From an uncultured Emticicia sp. (GTDB lineage: Bacteria > Bacteroidota > Bacteroidia > Cytophagales > Spirosomataceae): a stretch of 64,000 bases of DNA. Positions 1-8,595 of this stretch are shown here, one piece after another. The notes under the pieces were generated by a model. The model was not told the DNA's origin, ran no database searches, and was given only the letters and a program-made list of their open reading frames with translations. The DNA lies in assembly GCF_937903345.1 (NCBI RefSeq), contig NZ_CALCZQ010000032.1, positions 186,001 through 250,000 on the forward strand, given 5' to 3'. A program made the translations under genes and the position numbers. Numbering within the stretch: the stretch's first letter is position 1; every line of letters starts with the position of its first letter.

Positions 1-591
1 AATTCCGCCGTGTTCTGCTCCTTGTGGGTCGCCCGACGAATCGCTCAAATCATTATTAAAAGAGTGAGCAAGGGTAATGTACCGTAAGCCTAAATCATAG
101 TATAATTTCAGATTCGATAAGTCAGTACCAACTGGCCAACCGTTTTCCATTCCTATAAATACACCTAACTTTCCTTGTTTGTGGGTGGCGTAACCTTCTT
201 TGGCGGTCGTTACCAACCTTACTTTATCGGTATTGTTTTTTACGGATTCATGAATCTTTGCAAAAATCTTTAATGCTTTTTCTTTGGCTTCGGCATTGGC
301 TTCGGGTGTACGTTTTCCTTGTCCCAAATACACCGCAAAAAACATGGCATCCATGCCACCTTCTTTCATGCGAGGGAAATCTATCTGAGTGCCGTCTTCT
401 GCGTAGTTGTGTTTTGCTCCTACATCAAATCCTTCTATGTCCATCATATTTATAGGAGCATCGGCGTGTGTATCGACCGTATAGGCTTTCGCATGGATTT
501 TATCGACTTTTTTAAGCAAACGTTTTTCTACTTTATTTTGAGAAAAACATAAAAAAGGTAGGCAAAAAAGGAAAGTGTAAAAATGTTTCAT
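1..591 (-). CDS. Membrane dipeptidase (peptidase M19), secreted; N-terminal 197 residues only
   Basis: Reading from the ATG at 591 gives an open frame to the window edge, so the C-terminal part is missing. It starts with a signal peptide (residues 1 to about 18, ending near FSQ). The metal-binding motif follows as VDTHADAP (His-x-Asp), and GMENG carries the glutamate that bridges the two zinc ions in renal dipeptidases. LAHSFNN and the SSGDPQGAEHGG segment also fit the M19 family. The family hydrolyses dipeptides, including D-amino-acid dipeptides, and the signal peptide puts this copy in the periplasm. A second M19 gene without a convincing signal lies at 34504-35583, so the pair may split outside and inside roles. 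The family call is firm; the substrate is not known. Confidence 0.9.
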   Translation of the reverse strand, partial: MKHFYTFLFCLPFLCFSQNKVEKRLLKKVDKIHAKAYTVDTHADAPINMMDIEGFDVGAKHNYAEDGTQIDFPRMKEGGMDAMFFAVYLGQGKRTPEANAEAKEKALKIFAKIHESVKNNTDKVRLVTTAKEGYATHKQGKLGVFIGMENGWPVGTDLSNLKLYYDLGLRYITLAHSFNNDLSDSSGDPQGAEHGGI

Positions 592-677
592 TGTTTTCTG
601 AGGGTTAGGTGATGTTTTATTCTTAAACAAAAATGATTTCAGGAATTGTAGATATTTAATTGACTCATAATCAGTAA

Positions 678-731
678 TTTGTGCCGAGCGACGGTCGCCT
701 ATGTACCTTCGTAACTCTGTGCTTTTTGAAT
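678..731. repeat. Degenerate 8-bp tandem array, TTTGTGCC family
   Basis: Units of eight bases run from 700 to 731: TATGTACC, TTCGTAAC, TCTGTGCT and TTTTGAAT. A perfect TTTGTGCC lies just before, at 678-685, but out of phase. The same consensus forms a four-unit array inside the glycosyltransferase gene at 1397-1428. I see no terminator or promoter role for it. The unit boundaries are my own reading. Confidence 0.5.
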
Positions 732-740
732 TATAATTAT

Positions 741-1937
741 CTATTTGAGTTTTCGTCCTTTCCATACATATTCTCCTTGTTTTTGAGCCACGAGTCCAAA
801 AAAGACTACATATAAAGGATATACGATTTGTACGAAAGGAATCAACCAAATTAGGGATTTTTTACGTAAAAAACTGATAACTAGACTTAAAAAAATAAAT
901 TCCGTCGAGAATTTTAATGCAAGTACTAAGAAAAGAGTTTGCGTAGAAATAAAATCAAAGAAACAAAAACCAAAAGTCAATGGCACGACCAAATTTGCCA
1001 CGAAAACAAAAACCGCCAAAGCAGTAGTTTGCCAATTCTCATAATGTTTCCATTTGCTGGCCCAGCGTTTGCGTTGGTTATAAAACGAACGACAACTTGT
1101 GTGGGCTTTTGTTTCAACAATAGTATCTTGGCTTTTCAGAAATCTGACTTTATCAGGGTACTTTGCAGCTATTTTGTGCATCAAAAATTCATCATCGCCA
1201 GATGCCAAACCTTCATTTCCAGAAAAGCCATTTACTTCATAAAATACTGATTTTAAATAAGTTAAGTTCGCTCCATTGCACATATTTGGTTTTTGTATAA
1301 ACATCGCACAAGCTCCCGAACCAATCAAACTCGCAAATTCTACAATTTGAATGTTGGTGAAAAATAAGTCGATATTTAGGAATAAAATAGTAGATTTCTG
1401 TGCCTTTGAATCTTTGTGCCTTTGTGCCTCAAAAAACGTAACCGCACAACTCACCAAATACGCTCCAGTTTGTGCCTGAAAATTTGCAATACTTTCGAGC
1501 CATTTTTCGCCAACACTACAATCGCCATCGGTTGTGGTGATTAGTTGTCCACTCGCCAGTTTTATAGAGGAATCAATAGCTCGTTTTTTTGGTGAGGTAT
1601 TATTAGTTTTTGGTGGTAATTGATTGATAATGAGATTAATATTGGTATGTTTTTGAAATGCTTGAACGATTTTTAGTGTATCATCCGTCGAATCATCATC
1701 GGCAATGATTACTTCAAAGTTCTGTTTTGGATAAGTTTGTTTTTCTAAATCTTGAAGTAAAAAAAGAATATTTTCAGCTTCGTTTCGGACAGGAATGATG
1801 ACTGAGATTTTTAAGGTTTCAAAGATGTTTTCTTTCAAAAAGGAGCTATTAATTGGGTTTTTAAGCCAAATAACAACCAAACCTATATTTGCTAAAAAAT
1901 ATATTCCTGTTATAATTAATAGACTTGTTAAAAGCAT
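741..1937 (-). CDS. Family 2 glycosyltransferase, membrane-anchored
   Basis: A 398-residue protein with one N-terminal membrane helix (about 1-25), a GT-A domain and two or three C-terminal helices (about 310-385). Visible family motifs are VIIPVRNEAEN, the nucleotide-sugar site ADDDSTDDT, TDGDCSV (the DxD-like metal site), SGDDEFL and NQRKRWASKW, which resembles the (Q/R)xxRW acceptor motif. Processive and polymer-forming GT2 enzymes share this order. It lies one base downstream of the flippase-like gene, so the two are almost certainly co-transcribed and may act together on a lipid-linked glycan or glycolipid; that is inference. Odd feature: codons for the segment EAQRHKDSKAQKS come from an 8-bp tandem array (1397-1428), which looks like an in-frame insertion. 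Confidence 0.9.
   Translation of the reverse strand: MLLTSLLIITGIYFLANIGLVVIWLKNPINSSFLKENIFETLKISVIIPVRNEAENILFLLQDLEKQTYPKQNFEVIIADDDSTDDTLKIVQAFQKHTNINLIINQLPPKTNNTSPKKRAIDSSIKLASGQLITTTDGDCSVGEKWLESIANFQAQTGAYLVSCAVTFFEAQRHKDSKAQKSTILFLNIDLFFTNIQIVEFASLIGSGACAMFIQKPNMCNGANLTYLKSVFYEVNGFSGNEGLASGDDEFLMHKIAAKYPDKVRFLKSQDTIVETKAHTSCRSFYNQRKRWASKWKHYENWQTTALAVFVFVANLVVPLTFGFCFFDFISTQTLFLVLALKFSTEFIFLSLVISFLRKKSLIWLIPFVQIVYPLYVVFFGLVAQKQGEYVWKGRKLK
1397..1428. repeat. 8-bp tandem array inside a coding sequence
   Basis: Four consecutive octamers read TCTGTGCC, TTTGAATC, TTTGTGCC and TTTGTGCC. The consensus is shared with the intergenic array at 678-731. Here it lies inside the glycosyltransferase frame and keeps the frame open, coding for a basic, hydrophilic stretch between two otherwise family-like blocks. 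Confidence 0.6.
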
Positions 1938-1938
1938 T

Positions 1939-2934
1939 TTAGTGTTTTTTAGGTGTGAATTTTAGTTGTAAAATAAAAACACTTCCGATAAGCATTGGAA
2001 ACAGAACATTAACCAACCAAATCATAAAAGTTGCCGACGAAACAGCGGCAATATTTGCTCCAAAAAAACCGAAATAGTAAATAGATGTCAATTCTCTGAT
2101 ACTCAAATCGCCCAAAGTGTTGAGGATAGAAATAAGTGTTTTTGTCAAGAAAATGATTCCAATCCCAAAAAAAAGCACATAAATTGGTAAATTTACTTGA
2201 AAAACCTTAAACATCAGTGCAAATTGAATCGAAAAAATGACATATCTGCTTAATGCAATTATGAAAAGCTTTTTTAATTCCAAAAGTGTATAGTTTTCTA
2301 AAACATCCAAATACTTTTTTAGGTATTCAAGGTATTTATTTTTGGATAAAAATGCCTTTATATTTGGCAAATTTAGGCTCAGAAAAATTCCAAAAACCAT
2401 ACAAGCTATTAAAAAACCAACAATACAAATGTGCAAAAACATAGGATTGGGATTTGCCCAAATTACAAAAAAAAGATATGAAATTGTACCAAAAAGCAGG
2501 GAAACGTACATTTGTATGGCATTTCCGAGCAAAATTGCCCCGATACTTTGGAGGCGTTTGTCGGTTTTGAGCATCAGTACTTTTCCTGCGTAATCGCCAA
2601 TCATCATTGGAGTAGCAGTTGAAAAAGTAAGTCCAATCAAAACGCCTTTGTATGCTTCCACAAAACTTATTTTTTCTACTTTTAAAGCTAATTTTTGCCA
2701 TTTCCATGCTTCAAATGCCCAATTTATTGGCGTTAGAAGGAAAATTATTATAAGCAAGAATATGTTTTTCGGTAAAAATAATGTTTTAAAACGCTGTTCA
2801 ATCTCATCAAAATGCTCAATTTTTGATTGAATCAGACGATACAATAATAAAACGACTATTAAAAAAATGATAGTTTTTATCCACCATAGCACCCGACTTG
2901 ACATAAGATTTGAGAATTTTGAGTTAATTTGCAT
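1939..2934 (-). CDS. Flippase-like integral membrane protein (lysylphosphatidylglycerol synthase transmembrane region / UPF0104)
   Basis: A 331-residue polytopic protein with about eight hydrophobic helices. Family-type features are the segment LLLLTP-like IFLLTPINWAFEAWKW, the conserved TPMMIGDYAGKVLML loop, and GDLSIRELTSIYYFG near the C terminus. Proteins of this fold sit next to glycosyltransferases in many Bacteroidota and are thought to move lipid-linked substrates; the substrate here is unknown. It is first in a two-gene unit with the GT2 gene (one base between them). Start: the ATG at 2934 leaves only two bases to the divergent ruvC ATG. A second ATG at codon 11 (position 2904) would leave 32 bases and is a realistic alternative start. 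Confidence 0.8.
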   Translation of the reverse strand: MQINSKFSNLMSSRVLWWIKTIIFLIVVLLLYRLIQSKIEHFDEIEQRFKTLFLPKNIFLLIIIFLLTPINWAFEAWKWQKLALKVEKISFVEAYKGVLIGLTFSTATPMMIGDYAGKVLMLKTDKRLQSIGAILLGNAIQMYVSLLFGTISYLFFVIWANPNPMFLHICIVGFLIACMVFGIFLSLNLPNIKAFLSKNKYLEYLKKYLDVLENYTLLELKKLFIIALSRYVIFSIQFALMFKVFQVNLPIYVLFFGIGIIFLTKTLISILNTLGDLSIRELTSIYYFGFFGANIAAVSSATFMIWLVNVLFPMLIGSVFILQLKFTPKKH

Positions 2935-2936
2935 CT

Positions 2937-3497
2937 ATGAATCAAGATAAAATAATTTTAGGCGTTGACCCTGGTACACGTGTGATGGGCTACGGAATTA
3001 TATCCGTACAAGGAAGTACTTTAACGCTTATTCAATACGGTGTTATAAAACTTGACAAATATACTTCACATGAAATAAAGTTAAAGAAAATATTTGAGCG
3101 AATCACACAACTAATTACCGAATACCTGCCCGACGAAATGGCGATTGAAGCACCTTTTTATGGTGTAAATGTGCAATCAATGCTCAAGTTGGGTCGTGCT
3201 CAAGGAGTTGCTATTGCTGCAGCATTAAATAGAGAAGTATCAATCGTAGAATATTTGCCTAAAAAAGTAAAGCAATCGGTAACAGGAAACGGAAACGCAA
3301 CCAAAGAACAGGTGGCATATATGTTGGAGCATTTATTGAAAACAAAATTAGAAACCCAATTTCTGGATGCGACAGATGCTTTGGGTGTGGCCGTTTGCCA
3401 TTATATGCACGGAAAAACGAAGGCTTTGACAGGAAATGGTTCAAAAAAGAAAGGATGGTCAGCTTTTGTGAGTGAGAATCCTGATAGGATGAAGTAA
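2937..3497 (+). CDS. ruvC: Crossover junction endodeoxyribonuclease RuvC
   Basis: RuvC cuts Holliday junctions symmetrically as a homodimer, working with RuvAB. The 186-residue length is normal. The first catalytic aspartate is in ILGVDPGTRVMGYG (Asp11); the second acid is in MAIEAPFYG; the last pair is in FLDATDALGVAVCHY. The motif LGRAQGVAI is also typical. It is a lone gene, divergent from the flippase gene with only two bases between the annotated starts, so its promoter must lie inside the other gene's 5' end. It is followed by a strong hairpin at 3557-3591. No ruvA or ruvB is in the window. Confidence 0.96.
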   Translation: MNQDKIILGVDPGTRVMGYGIISVQGSTLTLIQYGVIKLDKYTSHEIKLKKIFERITQLITEYLPDEMAIEAPFYGVNVQSMLKLGRAQGVAIAAALNREVSIVEYLPKKVKQSVTGNGNATKEQVAYMLEHLLKTKLETQFLDATDALGVAVCHYMHGKTKALTGNGSKKKGWSAFVSENPDRMK

Positions 3498-3556
3498 AAC
3501 TTTTCTGTTTCTTTAGGGATCTCAAACTTTTTCGTTCCCCGAGTAAAGCCTAAGCG

Positions 3557-3591
3557 AACTTGTGGCACACTTAAATAGTGTGCCACAAGTT
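3557..3591. terminator. Bidirectional terminator between ruvC and hisB
   Basis: A perfect 14-bp stem (3557-3570 with 3578-3591) encloses a 7-base loop. T residues follow on the plus strand and A residues lie close by, so it can end transcripts from both converging genes. It is GC-rich (GTGGCACAC core) compared with its surroundings. Confidence 0.85.
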
Positions 3592-3593
3592 TT

Positions 3594-4730
3594 TTATAGA
3601 ATTCCCTTCGTGCTCGGAAGTGAATTCATCTCATTCAAATTTCTCTTCACTGCCATTTTGATAGACTTCGCAAATCCTTTGAAAATAGCTTCTATTTTAT
3701 GATGTTCGTTATCTCCTTCACACTTTATATTGAGATTGCATTTTGAAGTATCCGAAAATGATTTGAAGAAATGATAAAACATTTCCGTTGGCATTTCTCC
3801 GATTTTTTCACGTTTGAAACTTGCGTCCCAAACTAACCATGGACGACCCGAAAAATCAATGGCTACTTGAGCCAATGCTTCATCCATTGGCAATAAGAAA
3901 CCGTAGCGATTTGTGCCTTTTTTGTCTCCTAATGCCTTCAAAAACGCTTCACCAAGTGCCAAAGCTGTATCTTCGATAGTGTGGTGTTCGTCGATATGTA
4001 AATCACCTTCTACAAAAATTTTCAAATCAGCACCCGAATGTTTGGCTACTTGGTCGAGCATGTGGTCATAGAAACCCAGACCTGTATGAATATCAGATTT
4101 TCCAGTTCCATCAAGATTTAACTCAATTTTAATTTTTGTTTCCTTCGTATTTCGCTCAATAAACGCCATGCGTTGTGGAAGCTTCAAAAACTCATAGATT
4201 TCGTCCCAATCATTGCTGATTAACTTTGTAGCTTCTTTTTGCTCGGGAGTGAAGCCTTCAATTAGATTATTAGTCAATCCATCAGTAATAAAAATGGCTT
4301 TTGATCTCAGATTTACTGCCAACTGCACATCAGTAGCTCTATCACCAAGTACGTAAGAGTTTTTGAGGTCATATTTCTCATCATCAAAATATTCAGTCAA
4401 CAAAGCGGTTCCAGGCTTACGAGTTGGCAGATTTTCATGCGGAAAACTACGGTCGATATGAATAGCTGAAAAATGAATGTTTTCATTTTCCATTGTTTTC
4501 AACATCTTATTATGAGCAGGCCAAAAGGTATCTTCAGGAAAAGAATCTGTTCCGAGTCCATCTTGATTTGTTACCATAATAAACTGATAATCCGTTTCTT
4601 CGGCGATTTTACGAAGATTTGATAGGGCTTTCGGAAGAAATTCTAATTTTTCTAGCGAATCAATCTGAAAATCAGTTTTTGGCTCATCTATAATTGTACC
4701 GTCACGGTCTATAAAAAGAAGTTTTTGCAT
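3594..4730 (-). CDS. hisB: Bifunctional histidinol-phosphatase / imidazoleglycerol-phosphate dehydratase HisB
   Basis: Two steps of histidine synthesis on one 378-residue chain. Residues 1 to about 165 form a HAD phosphatase: FIDRDGTIID holds the nucleophile pair Asp8/Asp10, and VLGDRATDVQLA the late acidic motif. Residues about 185-378 form the manganese-dependent dehydratase, with HTGLGFYDHMLDQ and HIDEHHTIEDTALALG supplying the His/Glu metal ligands. The zinc loop of the enterobacterial enzyme, which has Cys in CDCRKP, reads SFPHENLPTRKP here, so the Cys ligands are absent. To my knowledge this is usual in Bacteroidota HisB. The gene is not next to other his genes. Confidence 0.95.
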   Translation of the reverse strand: MQKLLFIDRDGTIIDEPKTDFQIDSLEKLEFLPKALSNLRKIAEETDYQFIMVTNQDGLGTDSFPEDTFWPAHNKMLKTMENENIHFSAIHIDRSFPHENLPTRKPGTALLTEYFDDEKYDLKNSYVLGDRATDVQLAVNLRSKAIFITDGLTNNLIEGFTPEQKEATKLISNDWDEIYEFLKLPQRMAFIERNTKETKIKIELNLDGTGKSDIHTGLGFYDHMLDQVAKHSGADLKIFVEGDLHIDEHHTIEDTALALGEAFLKALGDKKGTNRYGFLLPMDEALAQVAIDFSGRPWLVWDASFKREKIGEMPTEMFYHFFKSFSDTSKCNLNIKCEGDNEHHKIEAIFKGFAKSIKMAVKRNLNEMNSLPSTKGIL

Positions 4731-4843
4731 TTTCTTTGGTCAATTTTTAAAAATTCAAAATTAGGGAGGAATTTATAGAAAAACTAAAATATATTTTTCA
4801 AAATATATAAGATATTCAATATTTATTGAAAAATATGTAAAAT

Positions 4844-4880
4844 AAAAAAATCCGTCATATATTTTAAAAAATGACGGATT
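4844..4880 (-). terminator. Terminator after the GMC oxidoreductase gene
   Basis: A perfect 10-bp stem (4849-4858 with 4871-4880) has a 12-base AT loop. On the minus strand it is followed by a run of seven T. It sits directly after the GMC stop codon at 4887 and separates that gene from hisB. Confidence 0.8.
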
Positions 4881-4886
4881 GTTCTT

Positions 4887-6602
4887 CTACAAATTCCCTT
4901 TTTTCATTTCTTTCACTGCATAATCTGCCGCACGAGCAGTCATTGCCATGTAAGTCAAAGATGGATTTTGAGTTGAAGTTGAAGTCATTGATGCTCCGTC
5001 GGTCACGAAAACGTTTTTACAACTGTGTAAAGCATTCCACTTATTCAACAACGAAGTTTTAGGGTCTTTGCCCATTCTTACTCCACCCATTTCATGAATA
5101 TCCAGACCTGGTGTGCGGTTCGAGTCGTTGGTTTTGATGTTTTTAAAACCAGCTTTCGTAAACATTTCGCTCATTTGTTCGAAATAATCTTTGGTCATTT
5201 TCACGTCGTTATCGTCATAGTCGACCGAGATTTTTAATTGTGGAATTCCCCACGGGTCAAGCAAAGTTTTATCTAAAGCTACATAATTACTTTCTTTAGG
5301 AATCGTTTCGCCCATCATATGCGAGCCTACACTCCAAACATTATTTAAGTATGGGTTTAATAAACCTTTTTTCAAGTCTTCGCCCATAGCACTCCTATCG
5401 TCACGTTGGTAGCGACCAGCCGAAAAACCTGCGGCGTAACCACGTAAAAAGTCGGTTTCTTGCTTAAATACATTGCGGAAACGTGGAATATAAGGCGAGT
5501 TCGGGCGACGACCATCGGTCATGCTATCTAAATATCCTTCGTATTCTGCGTTGACTGTTGCACGATAATTATGGAATGCTACGTATTTGCCTAATACTCC
5601 GCTATCATTGCCAAGTCCATTTTGAAAACGACTCGAGGTAGAATTCAATAAAATAAGGTTTGAATTTAGAGCTGCTGCATTTACAAAAATGATTTTTGCA
5701 TAATATTCAATCATTTCTTTGGTGTTTGCATCAATTACTCTAACGCCCGAAGCTTTTCCTTTCTTTTCATCATAAATGATAGAATGAACAATCGAATGTG
5801 GGCGAAGTGTCATTTTTCCAGTACGAGCTGCCCATGGTAAAGTAGAGGAGTTACTACTGAAATAGCCACCATACGGACAGCCACGCTCGCAAATAGTGCG
5901 GTGCTGACAAGTGCCACGCCCTTGGTCGAAGTGGATTTGTTTTGGTTGAGTAAGGTGAGCCGCTCTTCCCATAATTATATGACGGTCGTTATAGTTTTTC
6001 GCTACCTCTTGACTGAAATGTTTTTCTACACAATTCATTTCGTGAGCTGGCAAAAATTCACCATCGGGCAGACTTGCCAAACCATCTTTATTGCCAGAAA
6101 TACCCGCAAATTTCTCTACATAACTATACCACGGAGCAAGGTCGGCGTAGCGTATCGGCCAATCAACGGCAAAACCATCACGGGCTGGGCCATCAAAATC
6201 AAATTCTGACCAGCGTTGGGTTTGTCTTGCCCACATCAATGATTTGCCACCCGTTTGGTAGCCACGAATCCAGTCGAAAGGTTTTTCTTGTACGTAAGGA
6301 TGTTCGGCATCTTTCACAAAAAACTGCTCTGTTCCTTCATAAAAAGCGTAACATTTGCTGATAATTGGGTTTGCATCACGCATCTCTTTGGTAATTTGGC
6401 CACGATGTTCAAATTCCCAAGGTTGTTTCATGGTAGTTGGATAATCAGTTACGTGCTTTACTTCGCGTCCACGCTCCAATACGAGCGTTCGTAATCCTTT
6501 GCCAGTTAGCTCTTTAGCTGCCCAGCCGCCACTGATTCCAGAACCAATGACAATGGCATCGAATGTTTGTGCTTTTACTGAATCTATATTTATGTTTGAC
6601 AT
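4887..6602 (-). CDS. GMC-family FAD-dependent oxidoreductase (glucoside 3-dehydrogenase-like large subunit)
   Basis: A 571-residue flavoenzyme. The FAD-binding Rossmann motif is DAIVIGSGISGGWAAKEL (about 15-32). A cysteine-containing segment, CERGCPYGG, lies near residue 240, and the C-terminal GMC block runs DIHEMGGVRMG ... FVTDGASMTSTSTQNPSLTYMA (about 495-555). The active-site His/Asn pair of the family would lie in these last two motifs. It follows, with a 99-base gap, a gene for a gluconate 2-dehydrogenase subunit 3-type protein. That pairing is typical of membrane-linked sugar dehydrogenases, including glucoside 3-dehydrogenases that make 3-keto-sugars. The enzyme itself has no signal peptide; export with its Tat-type partner is plausible. 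The exact substrate is inference. Confidence 0.88.
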   Translation of the reverse strand: MSNINIDSVKAQTFDAIVIGSGISGGWAAKELTGKGLRTLVLERGREVKHVTDYPTTMKQPWEFEHRGQITKEMRDANPIISKCYAFYEGTEQFFVKDAEHPYVQEKPFDWIRGYQTGGKSLMWARQTQRWSEFDFDGPARDGFAVDWPIRYADLAPWYSYVEKFAGISGNKDGLASLPDGEFLPAHEMNCVEKHFSQEVAKNYNDRHIIMGRAAHLTQPKQIHFDQGRGTCQHRTICERGCPYGGYFSSNSSTLPWAARTGKMTLRPHSIVHSIIYDEKKGKASGVRVIDANTKEMIEYYAKIIFVNAAALNSNLILLNSTSSRFQNGLGNDSGVLGKYVAFHNYRATVNAEYEGYLDSMTDGRRPNSPYIPRFRNVFKQETDFLRGYAAGFSAGRYQRDDRSAMGEDLKKGLLNPYLNNVWSVGSHMMGETIPKESNYVALDKTLLDPWGIPQLKISVDYDDNDVKMTKDYFEQMSEMFTKAGFKNIKTNDSNRTPGLDIHEMGGVRMGKDPKTSLLNKWNALHSCKNVFVTDGASMTSTSTQNPSLTYMAMTARAADYAVKEMKKGNL

Positions 6603-6638
6603 TTCTGAAAATAATTTTGAATGAGTGAATAGGTATAA

Positions 6639-6704
6639 AGTCCACAGTTTTCAGTTTATGGAAAATTGTATTTATTCTGTCAACTGATGACTATAAACTG
6701 TCTA
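6639..6704. repeat. 7-bp degenerate tandem arrays, two facing blocks
   Basis: Between the two dehydrogenase subunit genes lie two heptad blocks. The first (6639-6659) has units AGTCCAC, AGTTTTC and AGTTTAT. The second (6677-6704) has CTGTCAA, CTGATGA, CTATAAA and CTGTCTA. Parts of the blocks are complementary (AGTTTAT against CTATAAACT), so a hairpin is possible. The last units overlap the end of the upstream gene (stop at 6702). Confidence 0.5.
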
Positions 6705-7223
6705 CTTTTTGACTGGAACACAGCCATGATAACGAGCTGGGGCAAATTCAAAAATTCGTAGGTTTGTCATTACGTATTCTGAATTGAGGTAGCCTTGAAT
6801 CGTGAGGTTTTTTACTAATCGTATAAAACCTTTTTCATCACCATTTTCCGAATTAGACATTTTATTTAAAATATCTAATTTTTGTTTACTATCACATTCA
6901 ATGAAAGTTTTTGCGAAATCTCTTTTTGCGGCAGCATCAACTAAGTCAAAACCTTTTGAGAAAGTTTCTTGCGATTTTTTATCGTAACAATCGGCTACCA
7001 TCTTGATTGTGAATTGATGAACCTTGAGGTCTTTTGCTCCGAGTGTGTCTGTTTTAGGAATAATTGTTTCGACGATTTCTGCCAGTAGGTTTTCTTGCGA
7101 GGCTGAAATCTTAGAAGAAGCATTTGCGATAGCTTCTTTGTTCCATGCGTTTGCCCACGAAGGTAGTACTATTGTACCACTAATCGTTAGGGCAATATTT
7201 TTTATTGCCGAACGTCTTTGCAT
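6702..7223 (-). CDS. Gluconate 2-dehydrogenase subunit 3 family protein (GMC partner subunit)
   Basis: A 173-residue protein that begins MQRRSAIKNIALT followed by a hydrophobic stretch and an ANA site, a twin-arginine-type export signal. The body holds the small-subunit pattern LLAEIVETIIPKTDTLGAKD, then IKMVADCYD and the C-terminal ARYHGCVPVK. Such subunits help the GMC large subunit fold, reach the Tat export machinery, or pass electrons to the membrane chain. It comes first in the operon, 99 bases ahead of the GMC gene. No cytochrome c subunit is next to them. The family call is firm; the exact partner role is from family knowledge. Confidence 0.82.
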   Translation of the reverse strand: MQRRSAIKNIALTISGTIVLPSWANAWNKEAIANASSKISASQENLLAEIVETIIPKTDTLGAKDLKVHQFTIKMVADCYDKKSQETFSKGFDLVDAAAKRDFAKTFIECDSKQKLDILNKMSNSENGDEKGFIRLVKNLTIQGYLNSEYVMTNLRIFEFAPARYHGCVPVKK

Positions 7224-7438
7224 TTTGAGTAGGGTTGAATTTTAAACGGATACAAATAAAACAATTTTCTGCGAGAAAAAGTATGCCATATTCGCGTGGT
7301 GTGATAAAATTATTTTTTGTTAGGATAATGATAAGTTGAAAATTGGTTTTTTAAGAAATGAAATTCAAAACAAAACTCCAACAAAATACGGAATTTTTGG
7401 GGGTTTTAAATCAAGTAAGACTAGACTACCGGATTTTT

Positions 7439-8461
7439 TTATGGTAGGTGATTCCAGCCTTGTGCTTTAATGGCTGCAGTGCCTCCACTATTGAGTGCGA
7501 GTAATACAGCAGTATCTTGTGTCATATATCCGATTGGTAAAACATCACTCATGTTTTTGATTTTGTCGAAATCCGATTGTTTTACAGTAAATAATAGTTG
7601 ATAATCTTCGCCGCCGTTGAGTGCCGCTGTAATTGGACTTACATTAAATTCGGTAGCTGCGAGCATCGTAATGTCTTCAATTGGAAGTTTATCTTCAAAA
7701 ACCATCGCACCCACGCCTGACTGTGTACAAATATGCAATAATTCGGAAGCCAAACCGTCAGAAATATCAATCATCGAAGAAGGTACTACACCCTTATCAA
7801 AGAGTTCATGAATGATGTCGGTGCGTGCTTCAGGTCTAAGAAGTTTCCCCACTAAGTATTCCTTTTCGGTGAGTTCGGGTTGCATATTTGGGTTTGCCAA
7901 ATACACTTGTTTTTCTCGCTCTAAAGTTTGTAGCCCAAAATAAGCTGCTCCCAAATCGCCAGTCACACAAAGAATATCGTTAGGTTTTGCTCCGTTTCTA
8001 TATGCAATTTTGTCTTTATCAACAAATCCAATTGCGGTAATTGAAATCACAAAGCCCGATGTCGATGCACTGGTATCGCCACCGATTAAGTCAACGTTAT
8101 AATTATCGCAAGCAAATTTTATTCCTTCATAAAGTTCGTCAATGGCTTCAACTGAAATACGATTACTCAACCCAATTGTTACCGTAATTTGCTTAGCAAT
8201 GCCATTCATGGCTGCAATATCTGAAAGGTTTACTGCAACTGCTTTGTACCCTAAATGACGCAATGGCGTGTAAGAAAGGTCGAAGTGAATGCCTTCTAAA
8301 AGAATGTCAGTCGTGACTAACATATATTTATCACCAATGTCGATAACTGCTGCATCATCGCCAATTCCTTTAATAGTTTCAGCGTTTTTATTTGTAAACT
8401 TTGATTTGATTCGGTCGATTAAGCCAAATTCGCCGAGTGTATTTAATTCTGTTCTTTCCAT
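7439..8461 (-). CDS. thiL: Thiamine-monophosphate kinase
   Basis: ThiL phosphorylates thiamine monophosphate to the cofactor thiamine diphosphate, using ATP. The 340-residue protein starts in the family pattern (LGEFGLIDRI) and has IKGIGDDAAVID, the metal-binding VTTDILLEGIHFDL, NLSDIAAMNG, VDLIGGDTSAS and the late IDISDGLASEL and LNGGEDYQLLF motifs. All are features of the PurM/ThiL superfamily. No other thi genes and no TPP riboswitch-like sequence are visible nearby, so it stands alone. The upstream neighbour on the same strand is a lipoprotein gene with its own terminator. Confidence 0.95.
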   Translation of the reverse strand: MERTELNTLGEFGLIDRIKSKFTNKNAETIKGIGDDAAVIDIGDKYMLVTTDILLEGIHFDLSYTPLRHLGYKAVAVNLSDIAAMNGIAKQITVTIGLSNRISVEAIDELYEGIKFACDNYNVDLIGGDTSASTSGFVISITAIGFVDKDKIAYRNGAKPNDILCVTGDLGAAYFGLQTLEREKQVYLANPNMQPELTEKEYLVGKLLRPEARTDIIHELFDKGVVPSSMIDISDGLASELLHICTQSGVGAMVFEDKLPIEDITMLAATEFNVSPITAALNGGEDYQLLFTVKQSDFDKIKNMSDVLPIGYMTQDTAVLLALNSGGTAAIKAQGWNHLP

Positions 8462-8540
8462 GATGCAAAATTGATGAAGATTTTAGAATTTGTTTAGCAA
8501 AAATTTCAAAATTATTTGAATGAAGTTCAACTTTTATCCA

Positions 8541-8570
8541 CAAAAAAAGGCGAACTTTTCAGCTCACCTT
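8541..8570 (-). terminator. Terminator of the 8596-9033 lipoprotein gene
   Basis: On the minus strand a 10-bp stem (two G-U pairs) is capped by a GAAA-type tetraloop and followed by seven T. Arms are 8561-8570 and 8547-8556. It sits 26 bases past the stop codon and insulates thiL. Confidence 0.82.
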
Positions 8571-8595
8571 TCAAAGGTAAAGTTTTGATACTTTT

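Noticed and set aside
258..552. Two plus-strand open frames at the left edge
   Set aside because: They are antisense to the M19 dipeptidase, whose motifs and signal peptide are clear on the minus strand.
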